From contig CAJUAU010000001.1 in assembly GCA_910584645.1 (NCBI GenBank), forward strand, positions 1 to 64,000: a DNA stretch of 64,000 bases. Direction: 5' to 3'. The position numbers and the translations under genes are program-made. The stretch is from an uncultured Eubacterium sp. (GTDB taxonomy: Bacteria > Bacillota > Clostridia > Lachnospirales > Lachnospiraceae). Below the pieces are notes generated by a model, which did no database searches, had not been told where the DNA came from, and was given only the letters and a program-made list of their open reading frames with translations. Positions 31,501-37,684 of the stretch are shown in pieces (the first letter of the stretch is position 1; every line of letters begins with the position of its first letter).

Positions 31501-33290
31501 CAGAATATAGTCATAATGATATTGAATTTGTTAGGGAAGTTTTGTTGACGGACAATAATGAAAAACTTCTGGGCTGGGACAAAGAGGATCTTTCCACCTG
31601 GACGGGCATTCAATGGAAGACAGTGGCTGGTAAGAACTATATTAACCGGATTGATATTGCCAGGAAAGAACTGACAGGTTCCCTTATAGTAACGGATTTG
31701 AAATATGTAAGGGAAATTGTCTGTGGAGGAAACCAGTTTAAGAAATTAGATATAACAGGATGTAAATCACTTGAATTTGTAAACTGTTCAGCTGGGGAGT
31801 TAGAAGAATTATTATTAGGTGATAATGACAGTCTGCTGTATCTGGATTGTCTGAACAATCAGCTGGTGGTGGATGATATTGAAAAGGAGTGCCAAAAGAT
31901 TGCTTCCAGGACAGGGAGTGAGGTATATTATGAGAGACAGTATATCAATGCGGACAGGATTGCATTCTGTGAGAGCGAGTGCAGGATATTGGAACAGTTT
32001 GCAGATCTTGATTCAAATAAGGAGATATTAAACTGGAATCTTGAAAAGCCTGGAATGATACCCAATATCCAGTGGAAAGTACAGGATGGTGTGTACCGGG
32101 TAAAAGAATTAAAAATCTATGGTGATAAAGCAGAGGGAAAACTGGATCTGTCTGGTTTTGAGGCTTTAGACAAAGTATGTCTGGTAGGTACAGAAATTAA
32201 CCAGGTCATTCTTCCAAGACATATGAAAGAAATAGAAGAGGGTTCCTTTGTGAACTGCCGGAAGTTAGAAAGTGTTATTTTGCCGGAAGAAATTATCAGT
32301 ATTGGAAAACAGGCTTTTGCCAGCTGCGAAAAGTTACATCAGATTGATTTTCCTTCTGGGCTGCAGAAAATAGGGGAGGAGGCATTTTTAAACTGTTACA
32401 GCCTCAAAGAAATAACTCTCGGAAAGGAAATCAGTGAGATTGGGAAATATGCTTTTGCGGGATGTTCAAATCTGAAGAAAGCTGTTTTTTCGGGAGATGC
32501 TCCCCAAAATCCTGGCGATGACATTTTTTATGGAACCGCAGATGATTTTTGTATTTACTATGAAAAAGATAGCAAAGGATGGCAGGAGGCATATTGGTTA
32601 AAATACAGAAGGGCGTTGTTGGGAGAAAGTATTTCTCCGACCACACCAGAACCGCAAGAGCCAGCTTCCAGTTCAGAACCACTGCCGACACAACCTCCAG
32701 TGACAACAAGTTTTCCAGTGAATACAAGTAAACCTGCCGTGAAAGAGGAGCTGGAGAGCACTGCGAACCCGGAACATACGTGGAGACCTGAGGAAACTAC
32801 GGTACCTTCCGGAGTCCAGGAGCCAGAAAACACAAAAGATCCTGGGGGAGATTCACCTTTCCAGGACACAGATCAGCCTCCGGCAGCCAGCATACCAGGG
32901 GAACAGAAACAGGAGTCCCAGTTGAATCCTGAAACGGCAGACCAGAGCTCAGATTGGGCAGAGGGGACTGTCAGTGGCAAAAAAACAGGATATAAGAATA
33001 TGTCCTATAAGGTCAGGAAGGCAAAAGTACTGAAATTTAAATTGAAAAAGAGAAAATTGAAGGTGGTGGTCCGCAGAGACAAGAATGTGACTGGATATGA
33101 AGTGTACTATCGAAAAGGAAAGAAAGGTAAGTATAAAGTGGTTCGGCGAAAGGGTTGGAAGAATAATGTGATTCTTTTACGCAAGCTGAAAAAAGGTACA
33201 TTTTATGTGAAAGTCAGAGTTTATAAGAAAGTAAATGGTAAGAAACACTATTCTAAATTCACAAAGAGTAAGAAGGTAACGGTGAGATAG
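19560..33290 (+). CDS. Giant secreted multi-domain surface protein (repeat array, FN3, PKD, class-3 lipase, LRR, basic tail)
   Basis: 4,576 residues. A signal peptide (hydrophobic LGILLMVAVL, cleavage near AVRA-A) comes first. About 1,750 residues of β-strand-rich repeats follow, anchored by LDLNGxxLxVxGN motifs near residues 83, 260, 489, 667, 895, 1075, 1300, 1480 and 1690. Short (~178) and long (~229) modules alternate, a ~406-residue super-repeat. Then come five FN3 modules interleaved with Ig-like ones (~1840–2715), a PKD domain (~2755–2838), two carboxypeptidase-regulatory-like β modules (~2840–2918, ~3142–3214) and a class-3 lipase-like domain (~3360–3655) with GHSRG, TDDFVPQVP and a late His. 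BspA-type leucine-rich repeats (~3800–4347), a P/T/S/E-rich linker and a Lys/Arg-rich FN3-like tail complete it. No LPXTG is present. Inferred: cell-surface adhesin/lipase. AGGAGGAAGG sets the start. Confidence 0.9.
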   Translation: MKKGYKKFKRVLGILLMVAVLNGSLGLDSLAVRAAEVTSDAAQTERGGDSAASQKQAEDMTVSSQYVLEKDMIVQNLTVKSNLDLNGYRLTVQGNIKHESGRILFNKGELLCQGDYTVTGNGYLQMGNDNDYMLTEGNFVCETLYGNNSFKAGIIEIKGDFSQKSIKNYFSSEENFVCSGTHKMIFSGKKRQEIQFDSPASYFNKVIFRNGSEEGIYSNGLFHSLSMERNSTRLHAGCSGTYGWKLAEDEEIEGDLVLLGDTLDLAGHTLTVRGNLIQQNGTISVNGGKLDIKGGYRIQQEEDKEPKVGAASAQLIMKKSEDRICVGGDFITWSAISHKDLLQEGIIEVKGNIEQIKYRKEDNLVMTSESMLRLSGEQKQTVTMNSAGKQRSRLSGIDIQNSQGVELKTDIYVSGNVSDHGNPVSGKNLVIQKETTFTGKSFSGNIKTEDGFTLNELEEIKGNYLNTGNMRMGTDLTVHGDFESRYECSLGGHHLNTEGNVKIVRNLSVDKGKLICRGNFELAEDSGYGSNLIMRNQEDYVQIQGDFYAHSRYPSSSMSGGTLEIQGDFEHTSPGNKGNFCASETHITKFSGEKKQTVRFADDSSYFNHVEIENTNVEGVYAPNGINCVTMNRNGHKVTTDQKGEFGWKLTKDEVYEGDLYLISDELNLNGYTLHVKGNLIQSAGTVNVNNGELLVDGDYRIQSEVKKDGGTDYDKSLGTLLMNHEDDRVVVNGSFAMGSIYSHNGKLTAGVLSVKGDFGAVKYKAADNLVTTGTHLLVLDGSEEQRVNLSDPSFYNMRIANVRMENKRNEGIVFEKNVPVTGNVDQQGGRAKGYLLINPTTTFAEGEYRGDILANNGGKINGLSSITGDIRIRSNVSLSRKLQVNGKLYIESGSLSLGKMELSVTEDIVILNGSLQAAKGSCICDGNLTLEKTDSGTSHLVMVNPEDYILVKGNVYVRSRYCPRQINAGVLEIKGDFIQEKTYNDDGFVATGGHRVVFSGEQRQTVNFATDKSCFSYVEIQNPSEEGVYSEKGIHCLYLNTNQNIYLTGMEGETGWTLQKDEVRQGDLVLVSGTLDLQGKELIINGDFIQKGGRVKINNGRLVVKGDYLIGDGSTDDNSMKGSWGTLSMQEPGDKIVVEGDFTMASFLDHDTLLTDGELTVCGNLSQKAVGTKLNLATSGGFTLVMAGNDMQQIKMETADSRNSRIANLILRNTGEKGVFLNGMPVTGKVVVEKGIPKGELCAFATTEFKDNIYEGDVLFKEYTVYGKPLHVKGFLTCTAGFVMNRDMVVEGDLRITSNMDLKGNTLQVNGSVYISGAVMDISRGKVICGHNLKLEYCSGRSSGLRMFYDEDRAVVQGNLYVDTANNCPMQKGILELKGDFIQNQYSNSNSFVPSDSFVVILNGDEMQRVYFSAKDSHFGTLRIENESEEGICFENETVRATKLERNGCRVSCRGSGTYGWRLEEDMVIQDDLYIVMDDLDLNGHKLEVNGNLYIGAGDVKVNGGTLNVSGDLKIQEWDGKETFSSGNGMLVMTDPEDHVLVGRDFVIQTKRDPEGQFTSGKLELKGDFYQKNASGRNENFRASGDHQVIFSGEREQKVYFETFSNCGFMNVDFMESQKGVHFVSSAKTYGDIEDREKRTVFDKEKYMYIGTCSQLKEGKFGGNIKCDRQDVLTQDVNIAGDFVSEQNMDLNGHTLSAASFRKDGGKLSVNRGKLVTEHNFEIGANCYLCMEHDEDRIRVKGDFSMASNNTNNKLCAGQLEISGDVTVTGSRFLPCGSHQTILSGKVGRLGREYVQTVNMNHAASKFNELVLTKKRDKFYSFSKDVEQLCEKLTLLEQDSEAPLKVQGIHLKEKEAVSISLEWEASEDNESTVSYQIFRGSRQVGETKDTYFTDTGLKPAQRYDYVIYAVDENGNISESSDVFVAETEEDIEPPTKPEGINLFTRTGSSLTIGWRKSKDNVGITGYRIYRNGEFVVQVDAAAREYKDINRSTDEVNRYQVSAVDGAGNESELSEAVSGSAQMPEILKMSPGDGSELGGKSEVLQVYYKNVGNSMGNRVKFEYSTDKGETWRGINAVLLGQNTSSYSTLTSQYTWDISRIKSKQCLVRATVFDADDNMAQKIVSYKLDADPPLAPECLNAESNNGLVELSWNASDTANCVKYEIYRAREGEEFTRIQTLTGRENTYYIDRDVTHQTTYSYFVKAVDAYQLVSEESQKFTIMVDADLEKPRVLEFSANKKRLCKNTVLTVKAVDNIGVTSAVVQYFHDGKWNDAGDCEVSGSIGSCVFNTEVLEDGEYTFRVLAEDRNGNISEGFTQNFEVDNHGIEKVEWDKVSAYSDKVRLTWKAVSDKDIDCYVVEQLIDGKYKEVARERNTLGVFIRELEPETTYTFRVAGYDDIGNQGEFSEKVEITTKKDTILPYVVKFDPVPSYFSERIPIEITAKDNNELDRIEFHYSRDKITWKKAGSVKAPSGMRQYTYSYEMDIKGLQDGEFYVQAVVYDSEGNKNTKGQAIRSFYKLTKAPEPMKDISVSAKDGYVVVNWRRPQEESFASFDLYRKVGKDGTYQCVDGKSTALNYIDTDVEDNQQVFYKLRVNDLAGNQSEFSKEVSTRVLPDREKPKVYGVEPVNKKKVGRNPKIRTLVADNRRLKNVVMEFRKLGAEDFWTQIYNEEIQDASKEITVTWENEELANGDYEFRIIAEDWNGSVSSDYRFSYSYDRDFVENKKDDTVPVTEKPEKPGEQEKEEEEELPQIHNLSAVLPASYSLREGQEEIFDGTESRGDVPVVEWNWEFGNGDTAKGERVTYAYPEAGNYTLKLTVKDADGNINSVTSSVDVCPKSSGGVSLCVQDDNGQILENAQIHIQKAGEKKGKVYSCNAGGELELALNPGRYEISAYQSGHLPENREIKINPGAVKKVNFVLESRELITGVLSHRKLDVREMLELGIDLEDPDNWYTYRYCVITYLRGEPKPKTYEFNVSEREWTYVDLSGNSGKRSIGYTVLNIGSGYGDQILVSYEVGEYLKQMFEVELRIQNQAKENFVITDGKATLNLPTGLSLAGMKNGDQSETVRMEDIPGQSEQSVKWYIRGDQPGQYHIDAKYLGRLQPFDAPVSIAVRDSEPVVVTDENTNTNTDDGFLDPDKETKNYQILVTNTSGERVKGAYVEMQYGDLSTRGITDGDGLVWLEVNEDEERRFRLTAKCSGHLDYVKEEYKVECGDYMDSIRMVKESDTSYMSDENEDYEGDFELKSVILNGIELSKPMAYNERVEINSYDNDRNTVNLAFNENVTSASIVIKGDNDNIYSEVAVKNGLSSNHVTMDFKSNRLVEGYRMYVRAVDEKTGSWHLYKLYQVQIIHKNPSFIYGMERYNQGLAEQCALYSALAYKVVDTVNRNASDGFSYDMVTGCLSDRQDQTYNSSNQGCLDLRGKLLQDGYIVDDNYMYLNYFESTDKNINEKEAENNCSYSIVHNVLFNGKATLMVIIRGTDWVEWYGNMRITGEKYDPEQKYHSNFKHAEELVFNKVISYITDKKLKDPDIVITGHSRGAAVANLLAKDLIDAKENMDDKDPEYYNTVTAYTFATPYNTLQEDYNDSKYNNIYNFCFTDDFVPQVPMESWDYYKYGQTVEANSEQLSLTNSKFNKLRLKIRSTNHNITYASKETDDLILHISSNWEDVSAYYNLKLPKIPITENKREQMTLFQFMHNGIAQAIVEVKHTINKVPAYIDIIKKYLYIDEFRPVARYFVNGSDLLENYIFDTHNIDNYYAALLSGGFNTEKFKKTELTGKDSINSYLSSKQVSQKVDLITNKSDDIEVFRKFLRAERDRIDADGKIVKTSACDLLGWDMDDISTWEGITIINGKITEIDLPLVAIGGKIDLSGLDMLESLKCIYNDFDEVNLDGCNALKNIVFCGNFLTTLDLSSCNMLESLDVSDNKLQNIRWGDHSHLKWLDCVGNYLDTDTDKSLLAVVNDLKKLGINPSYKTQRYDQNAEYSHNDIEFVREVLLTDNNEKLLGWDKEDLSTWTGIQWKTVAGKNYINRIDIARKELTGSLIVTDLKYVREIVCGGNQFKKLDITGCKSLEFVNCSAGELEELLLGDNDSLLYLDCLNNQLVVDDIEKECQKIASRTGSEVYYERQYINADRIAFCESECRILEQFADLDSNKEILNWNLEKPGMIPNIQWKVQDGVYRVKELKIYGDKAEGKLDLSGFEALDKVCLVGTEINQVILPRHMKEIEEGSFVNCRKLESVILPEEIISIGKQAFASCEKLHQIDFPSGLQKIGEEAFLNCYSLKEITLGKEISEIGKYAFAGCSNLKKAVFSGDAPQNPGDDIFYGTADDFCIYYEKDSKGWQEAYWLKYRRALLGESISPTTPEPQEPASSSEPLPTQPPVTTSFPVNTSKPAVKEELESTANPEHTWRPEETTVPSGVQEPENTKDPGGDSPFQDTDQPPAASIPGEQKQESQLNPETADQSSDWAEGTVSGKKTGYKNMSYKVRKAKVLKFKLKKRKLKVVVRRDKNVTGYEVYYRKGKKGKYKVVRRKGWKNNVILLRKLKKGTFYVKVRVYKKVNGKKHYSKFTKSKKVTVR

Positions 33291-33303
33291 AAATAGAAAA
33301 CCT

Positions 33304-33331
33304 CCTGTCTCTGGTTTTAATCAGGGACAGG
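33304..33331 (+). terminator. Hairpin after the giant gene
   Basis: CCTGTCtCTG / CAGGGACAGG with an 8-base loop and no T tract after it. It may limit or process read-through into the two downstream genes. Confidence 0.4.
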
Positions 33332-33357
33332 GGAAATTATCCTACAAGGAGTGGATT

Positions 33358-35022
33358 ATGAAAAAGAAATTAATGATCGGACTACTGGTGGCAGCAGGTG
33401 TGATAATTCTGTATCATGCATTGTTTTACCGGGCAAAAATGAACAAATCTTATGTCAATCAACTAGAGAAAGAATACGGAGAATATATACTATTTACCGC
33501 CTATGAGTTCGACTGGGCAAAAGCGGTGCCATGGCTTTTTTCGGATGACGGAATTTTTGGTGTATTTAATGCCCTTAGCAGATCATTTATGTCTGGAGGA
33601 TATGGCGAAGAGAGAAAAAATATGATCATGTTTCGGTGGGATTTTTATAAACTGCGTCAAAAGATTAGAGACGAATTTTTAGAAGAGGTACCCCAATTAG
33701 ATCAATTTGCGAATATTGATTATGAATATGATAAAGAAAAATTGTTGTTAAATATTATAGTATATGAAGAAATAAATGGCGAATTCGTTCATTGGGATAA
33801 AGAACAAGAGGATATTTTTAATAATTTGAAAGATAAATTTTATCTATTAATTAGATTTTATCCAGAGGCAGAAGGTATTAATATAAAAGAGACGGAAGAA
33901 AAATTTGAAATGTTAAAAGGACAATTGGAAGCGAATTATGATAAATCGGAATTAGATTTACTAAATAAACTACTGATAAATAAGCTGCCCAAAGGAAATT
34001 CCGAGGGGAGATTTGACCTAAAGGATACCAGCCAGATCCGTTGGACAGAGACAGAAGGTACTTTGAACATCAGCTGGCTGGATCTGAGAAAATACTCCCA
34101 AATATCCGGAGTTATGGACTTGTCCAAATTTAAAAAGATGGAGTATGTAAGTTTAGAAGGGTTGAATCTTTTAATGCTGCAGCTGCCGCCAGCGCTCAGA
34201 TATCTGGATGAGCATTCTGTCAGCCACTGTAAAAAGATAGTCCGTCTTGAACTGCCGGAAACACTGGAATATATAGAAAGTGCTGCATTTGAGGGGTGCA
34301 GCGGTCTGAAAGAGGTTGTTTTCAAAGGAGAAGCCCCGGAGGTGAGAGGGGATAGGCTGTTGTTTGAGGGGATTGAAAATAAAGTCAAGATCTTATACGA
34401 TAGGACAAAGAAGGGCTGGACCGATAAATACTGGGAACAGTACGAACTGGTGCCAATGAAAAGCAATGATGTACATATTGAAAAAGGACAGACGGAGGAG
34501 AAAACATATAATTCAAATGATTTACATCATTTAGAGGGAATATTTTCTAGGACTAAATGCCCACAGCCCATCTCTTTTGAACATTCCGATTATGTGACAT
34601 GGGAGCTGGTTGATGGTGTGTATATGGTCAGTGGACTGGATTTATCAAAATGTAATGATATAATGGGGACCTTGGATCTGTCTGTGTTTTCGCATCTGGA
34701 ATGTACAAAATTAAAGCAGATGAGAATTCAAGAGGTCATTCTTCCTGATTCGTTCAAAGCTGTCGGCAAATCAACATTTGAGAGATGCCAGTTTTTAAAA
34801 AGGGTTGTATTTACTGGAGAAATAAAACATATTTTTATAGAGGGATTTTCGGGATGTGCAAATTTGGATGAAGTAATTTTTAAAGGAAAAGCTCCCCAAA
34901 TAATTGGGGACAGGCCATTGTTTTGGGAGGCGAAAAATAAAGTTACTATCTATTATGAAAAGAACAAAAAGGGTTGGAACGGTAATTATTGGAAAAAGTA
35001 TAATTTGCAGGGAAATGAATGA
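33358..35022 (+). CDS. Membrane-anchored leucine-rich (BspA-like) protein, paralogue 1
   Basis: 554 residues. An N-terminal anchor (about 4–22, LMIGLLVAAGVIILYHALFY) is followed by a unique domain (~30–195) with FRWDFYKLRQKIRDEF. Two copies of the leucine-rich module seen at the C-terminus of the giant protein follow. Each runs from an Ile/Trp β-strand and LDLSxFxxLE, through LPxxLxxLxxxxFxxC, to KVxIxYxxxKKGWxxxYWxxY (about 215–370 and 390–550). Function unknown. It lies 68 bases after the giant gene, with AAGGAGTGG before the ATG in a context almost identical to that of paralogue 2. Inferred: an accessory surface protein of the same locus, anchored outside the membrane. Confidence 0.78.
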   Translation: MKKKLMIGLLVAAGVIILYHALFYRAKMNKSYVNQLEKEYGEYILFTAYEFDWAKAVPWLFSDDGIFGVFNALSRSFMSGGYGEERKNMIMFRWDFYKLRQKIRDEFLEEVPQLDQFANIDYEYDKEKLLLNIIVYEEINGEFVHWDKEQEDIFNNLKDKFYLLIRFYPEAEGINIKETEEKFEMLKGQLEANYDKSELDLLNKLLINKLPKGNSEGRFDLKDTSQIRWTETEGTLNISWLDLRKYSQISGVMDLSKFKKMEYVSLEGLNLLMLQLPPALRYLDEHSVSHCKKIVRLELPETLEYIESAAFEGCSGLKEVVFKGEAPEVRGDRLLFEGIENKVKILYDRTKKGWTDKYWEQYELVPMKSNDVHIEKGQTEEKTYNSNDLHHLEGIFSRTKCPQPISFEHSDYVTWELVDGVYMVSGLDLSKCNDIMGTLDLSVFSHLECTKLKQMRIQEVILPDSFKAVGKSTFERCQFLKRVVFTGEIKHIFIEGFSGCANLDEVIFKGKAPQIIGDRPLFWEAKNKVTIYYEKNKKGWNGNYWKKYNLQGNE

Positions 35023-35067
35023 TCAACTCTGATCTGATGAGTAAATTTATCCTATAAGGAGTGGCTT

Positions 35068-36768
35068 ATGAAGAAGTTAAAGATTGTATTATTGGCAGTG
35101 GCAGGCTTAGTCATATTATATCATTTGATGTTTGTTGAGATAAAGCTAGATAACAGTAAATCTATTAATCATATAGGACCGCCTGATAAAATGAGCAGTG
35201 GATATGGAGACTATTTTCTATTCAGGGTTTCAAAGGTTGATTGGGAAAATTCGGTTTTTATTCCATATATAAGAATACCTATTGTTTCGTTTTCCAGTAA
35301 ATCTGAGGAGTACTTAATGCCTCCTAATATCGTATTTGCAGAGCATGCGGTTTTGTTTCGGTGGAACTATTATAAACTGCGTCAAAAAATAAAAAGTGAA
35401 TTATTAGAAGAGATGTCAAGATTAGATCAATTTGAGGACATTGAATATGAATATGATGAAGAAAAAATGCAGTTAAATATCAAAAAAAATGTTGGTTGGA
35501 GTAAGGTACGAAGTGAAATCTTTTACAATATACAGGATAAATTTGATCTTTTGTCCAGGCTGTATCCGAATGTTGGAGGCATTTGTAAAGAAAAAGCGGA
35601 TGCGGAAAACGAAAAATTTGGAATGTTAAAAGGACAGCTGGAAGCAGATTATGACAAAGCGGAATTAGATTTGTTAAATAAATTACTGATAAATAAGCTG
35701 ACCAAAGGAAATTCTGAGGGGAGATTTGACCTAAAGGATACCAGCCAGATCCGCTGGACAGAGACAGAAGGTACTTTGAACATCAGCTGGCTGGATCTGA
35801 GAAAATATTCCCAAATATCTGGAGTTATGGACTTGTCCAAATTTAAAAAGATGGAGTGTGTAAGTTTAGAAGGGTTGAATCTTTTAATGCTGCAGCTGCC
35901 GCCAGCGCTCAGATATCTGGATGAGCATTCTGTCAGCCACTGTAAAAAGATAGTCCGTCTTGAACTGCCGGAAACACTGGAATATATAGAAAGTGCTGCA
36001 TTTGAGGGGTGCAGCGGTCTGAAAGAGGTTGTTTTCAAAGGAGAAGCCCCGGAGGTGAGAGGGGATAGGCTGTTGTTTGAGGGGATCAAAAATAAAGTCA
36101 AGATCTATTACGACAAGTCAAAGAAGGGCTGGAACGATAAATACTGGGAACAGTACGAACTGGTGCCTGTGAAAGGGAAAGCAGTTGGAAGAGACCAACA
36201 AAAGGAACAGGCGGAAGAAAAAGGTATCACATTATCTGAAGCACTGAAGGAGGAACTCACGGAATTAGGCAAAATATTGAAAAAAAGCAAAAAGAAAGCC
36301 CCAGAGAATTTGTTTCAGTGGGATGGAATAAGGCTAAATGATAACCAGACAGCTATAAAGAGGCTGGATCTCTCTGCCTATCCGGATATTTCCGGGGAGC
36401 TGGATCTGTCGGTATTTGAAAAATTGGAATATGTCTCCTTAAAGGGACTGAAGGTAAGCAATGTCATCCTGCCGGAGAGCTTGAGTTATCTGGATGCGGA
36501 TTCCTTTAAAAACTGTGAGAAAATACAGCAGGTCAGAGTGCCGGAAAATGTGAAAGAAATGTACTCCCCCGCATTTGCCGGCTGCAAAAGTCTGCAAATC
36601 GTTATCTTTGAAGGAAATGCGCCGGATATAGTGGGTAATAGTAATGGACATCGTGTTGATGATGTGTTTGGTAAGGGGATGGAGAAGGTTCAGATTTACT
36701 GCAAGAAGAATTCAAAAGGCTGGGTGGAATCCTGCTGGGATAAATATGAAAAGGTGCGGTTTGAATAG
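35068..36768 (+). CDS. Membrane-anchored leucine-rich (BspA-like) protein, paralogue 2
   Basis: 566 residues, same plan as its upstream neighbour: N-terminal anchor (about 3–22), a divergent domain with FRWNYYKLRQKIKSE, then two leucine-rich modules. Bases 35860–36086 match 34146–34372 of paralogue 1 without a difference that I can find, while the first ~180 codons differ strongly. This contrast implies recent gene conversion or selection acting on the N-terminal part. It starts 45 bases after paralogue 1. The last module (about 405–560) again ends in the KNSKGWVESCWDKYEKV pattern. Function unknown. Confidence 0.78.
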   Translation: MKKLKIVLLAVAGLVILYHLMFVEIKLDNSKSINHIGPPDKMSSGYGDYFLFRVSKVDWENSVFIPYIRIPIVSFSSKSEEYLMPPNIVFAEHAVLFRWNYYKLRQKIKSELLEEMSRLDQFEDIEYEYDEEKMQLNIKKNVGWSKVRSEIFYNIQDKFDLLSRLYPNVGGICKEKADAENEKFGMLKGQLEADYDKAELDLLNKLLINKLTKGNSEGRFDLKDTSQIRWTETEGTLNISWLDLRKYSQISGVMDLSKFKKMECVSLEGLNLLMLQLPPALRYLDEHSVSHCKKIVRLELPETLEYIESAAFEGCSGLKEVVFKGEAPEVRGDRLLFEGIKNKVKIYYDKSKKGWNDKYWEQYELVPVKGKAVGRDQQKEQAEEKGITLSEALKEELTELGKILKKSKKKAPENLFQWDGIRLNDNQTAIKRLDLSAYPDISGELDLSVFEKLEYVSLKGLKVSNVILPESLSYLDADSFKNCEKIQQVRVPENVKEMYSPAFAGCKSLQIVIFEGNAPDIVGNSNGHRVDDVFGKGMEKVQIYCKKNSKGWVESCWDKYEKVRFE

Positions 36769-36797
36769 AGTTATGAGTACAGCTAAGGCAGTTTCAG

Positions 36798-36974
36798 ATG
36801 ATAGTGGAATGTCTGTGCGATAATTCCGAAGAGGATGTGATAGAAAAATGTAATAGTATCCGCAGACAATTGACAGCCCTGCCAGAGCATCACGGTGTGG
36901 ATGTAAGTGCTTTTCCAGAATTAAGCAGCAGCGATTTCTGGTCTGCGAAGGAGTGGGATCAGAGGAATATATAA
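36798..36974 (+). CDS. Small hypothetical open frame, possibly a gene remnant
   Basis: 58 codons beginning MIVECLCDNSEEDVIEKC and ending SSDFWSAKEWDQRNI. The composition looks protein-like (acidic, with a Trp-containing C-terminus), but no good ribosome site precedes it. It could be the 3' end of a broken gene, with the frame lost upstream near 36773. I do not recognise the family. Confidence 0.3.
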   Translation: MIVECLCDNSEEDVIEKCNSIRRQLTALPEHHGVDVSAFPELSSSDFWSAKEWDQRNI

Positions 36975-36998
36975 AGCCGTTTGTGCTGTTGGTATGGC

Positions 36999-37559
36999 TC
37001 AGAGATCCAGCAGGCCAGCCAGTTCGGAGAAGTCGATGATCAGATCCTCATAAATACTGACTTTTACTGCGCTGGAAAAAGTATAGTCCTGGGTATCCTC
37101 TGACTCGAAATCGTATACAGTAATACGGTTTCTGTCTGGATCCACGATCCAGTATTCACGCACGCCGGCAGTGCGGTATTTAAAAAGTTTAGTAAAGTAG
37201 TCTATTCGCCTGCTGCCCGGCGATACGATCTCGATGATCCAGTCTGGGGCGCCGCTGCATCCTTTGTCGTTCAACTTGTCAGGATCACATATAACGCTGA
37301 TATCCGGTTCTACATAGTTCCTATTATCTTCACTTAAAAAAACGGCAAAGGGAGCAATGTATGGTCTGCATGAACCGTTTTTTGATCTAATGTATTCCCG
37401 GATAATGCCAAAAAGTTCTCCAGACATTTCTTGATGTTTCCTGCTTGGCGGTGCTATATAATAAATCTGGCCATCGACCAGTTCCGCACGCTGCCCATCC
37501 GGCAGGGAATAAATGTCATCGACAGTATAAAGTTTTTCTTGGGCTAATGCAGGTGACAT
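36999..37559 (-). CDS. Uma2-family (DUF820) putative nuclease
   Basis: 186 residues of the Uma2/DUF820 PD-(D/E)XK-fold family. Visible marks are LPDGQRAELVDGQIY (about 19–33), VEPDISVICD (about 98–107), GAPDWIIEIVSPGS (about 119–132) with the catalytic Asp and Glu, a Lys in YFTKLFKYRTAGVREYWIVD and the final β-strands. Known: family members are predicted endonucleases, frequent in cyanobacteria and Clostridia, with unclear role. The start at 37559 is chosen from GGAAG 8 bases upstream; an in-frame start at 37616 lies inside a hairpin. Confidence 0.85.
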   Translation of the reverse strand: MSPALAQEKLYTVDDIYSLPDGQRAELVDGQIYYIAPPSRKHQEMSGELFGIIREYIRSKNGSCRPYIAPFAVFLSEDNRNYVEPDISVICDPDKLNDKGCSGAPDWIIEIVSPGSRRIDYFTKLFKYRTAGVREYWIVDPDRNRITVYDFESEDTQDYTFSSAVKVSIYEDLIIDFSELAGLLDL

Positions 37560-37577
37560 GATAACACTTCCTTTCAT

Positions 37578-37610
37578 TTGTTGGGGGCAAAATACCCTTT
37601 GCCCCAACAA
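37578..37610 (-). promoter_or_regulatory. Strong hairpin in the 5' region of the Uma2-type gene
   Basis: TTGTTGGGG(G)CAAA / TTTGCCCCAACAA is a 13-bp stem with one bulged G and a 6-base loop. It ends 19 bases upstream of the start codon and has no T tract on either strand. It may be a leader structure or a small palindromic element. Confidence 0.5.
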
Positions 37611-37684
37611 CATCATAGCATAAGTCTATCATAGCACTTTATGATATGCAAGGTTGAAATGCGCCCTATACCTCCCCGGCTTCC

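Noticed and set aside
19560..36768. A contact-dependent or polymorphic toxin–immunity locus
   Set aside because: The hydrolase domain is internal, not C-terminal, and there is no pre-toxin marker or secretion partner. The LRR paralogues resemble a module of the giant protein rather than an immunity protein. Kept only as a remote option.
33291..36768. Insertion sequence or transposon ends around the LRR genes
   Set aside because: No transposase, terminal inverted repeats or target duplications were seen; the duplicated blocks lie within coding sequence.
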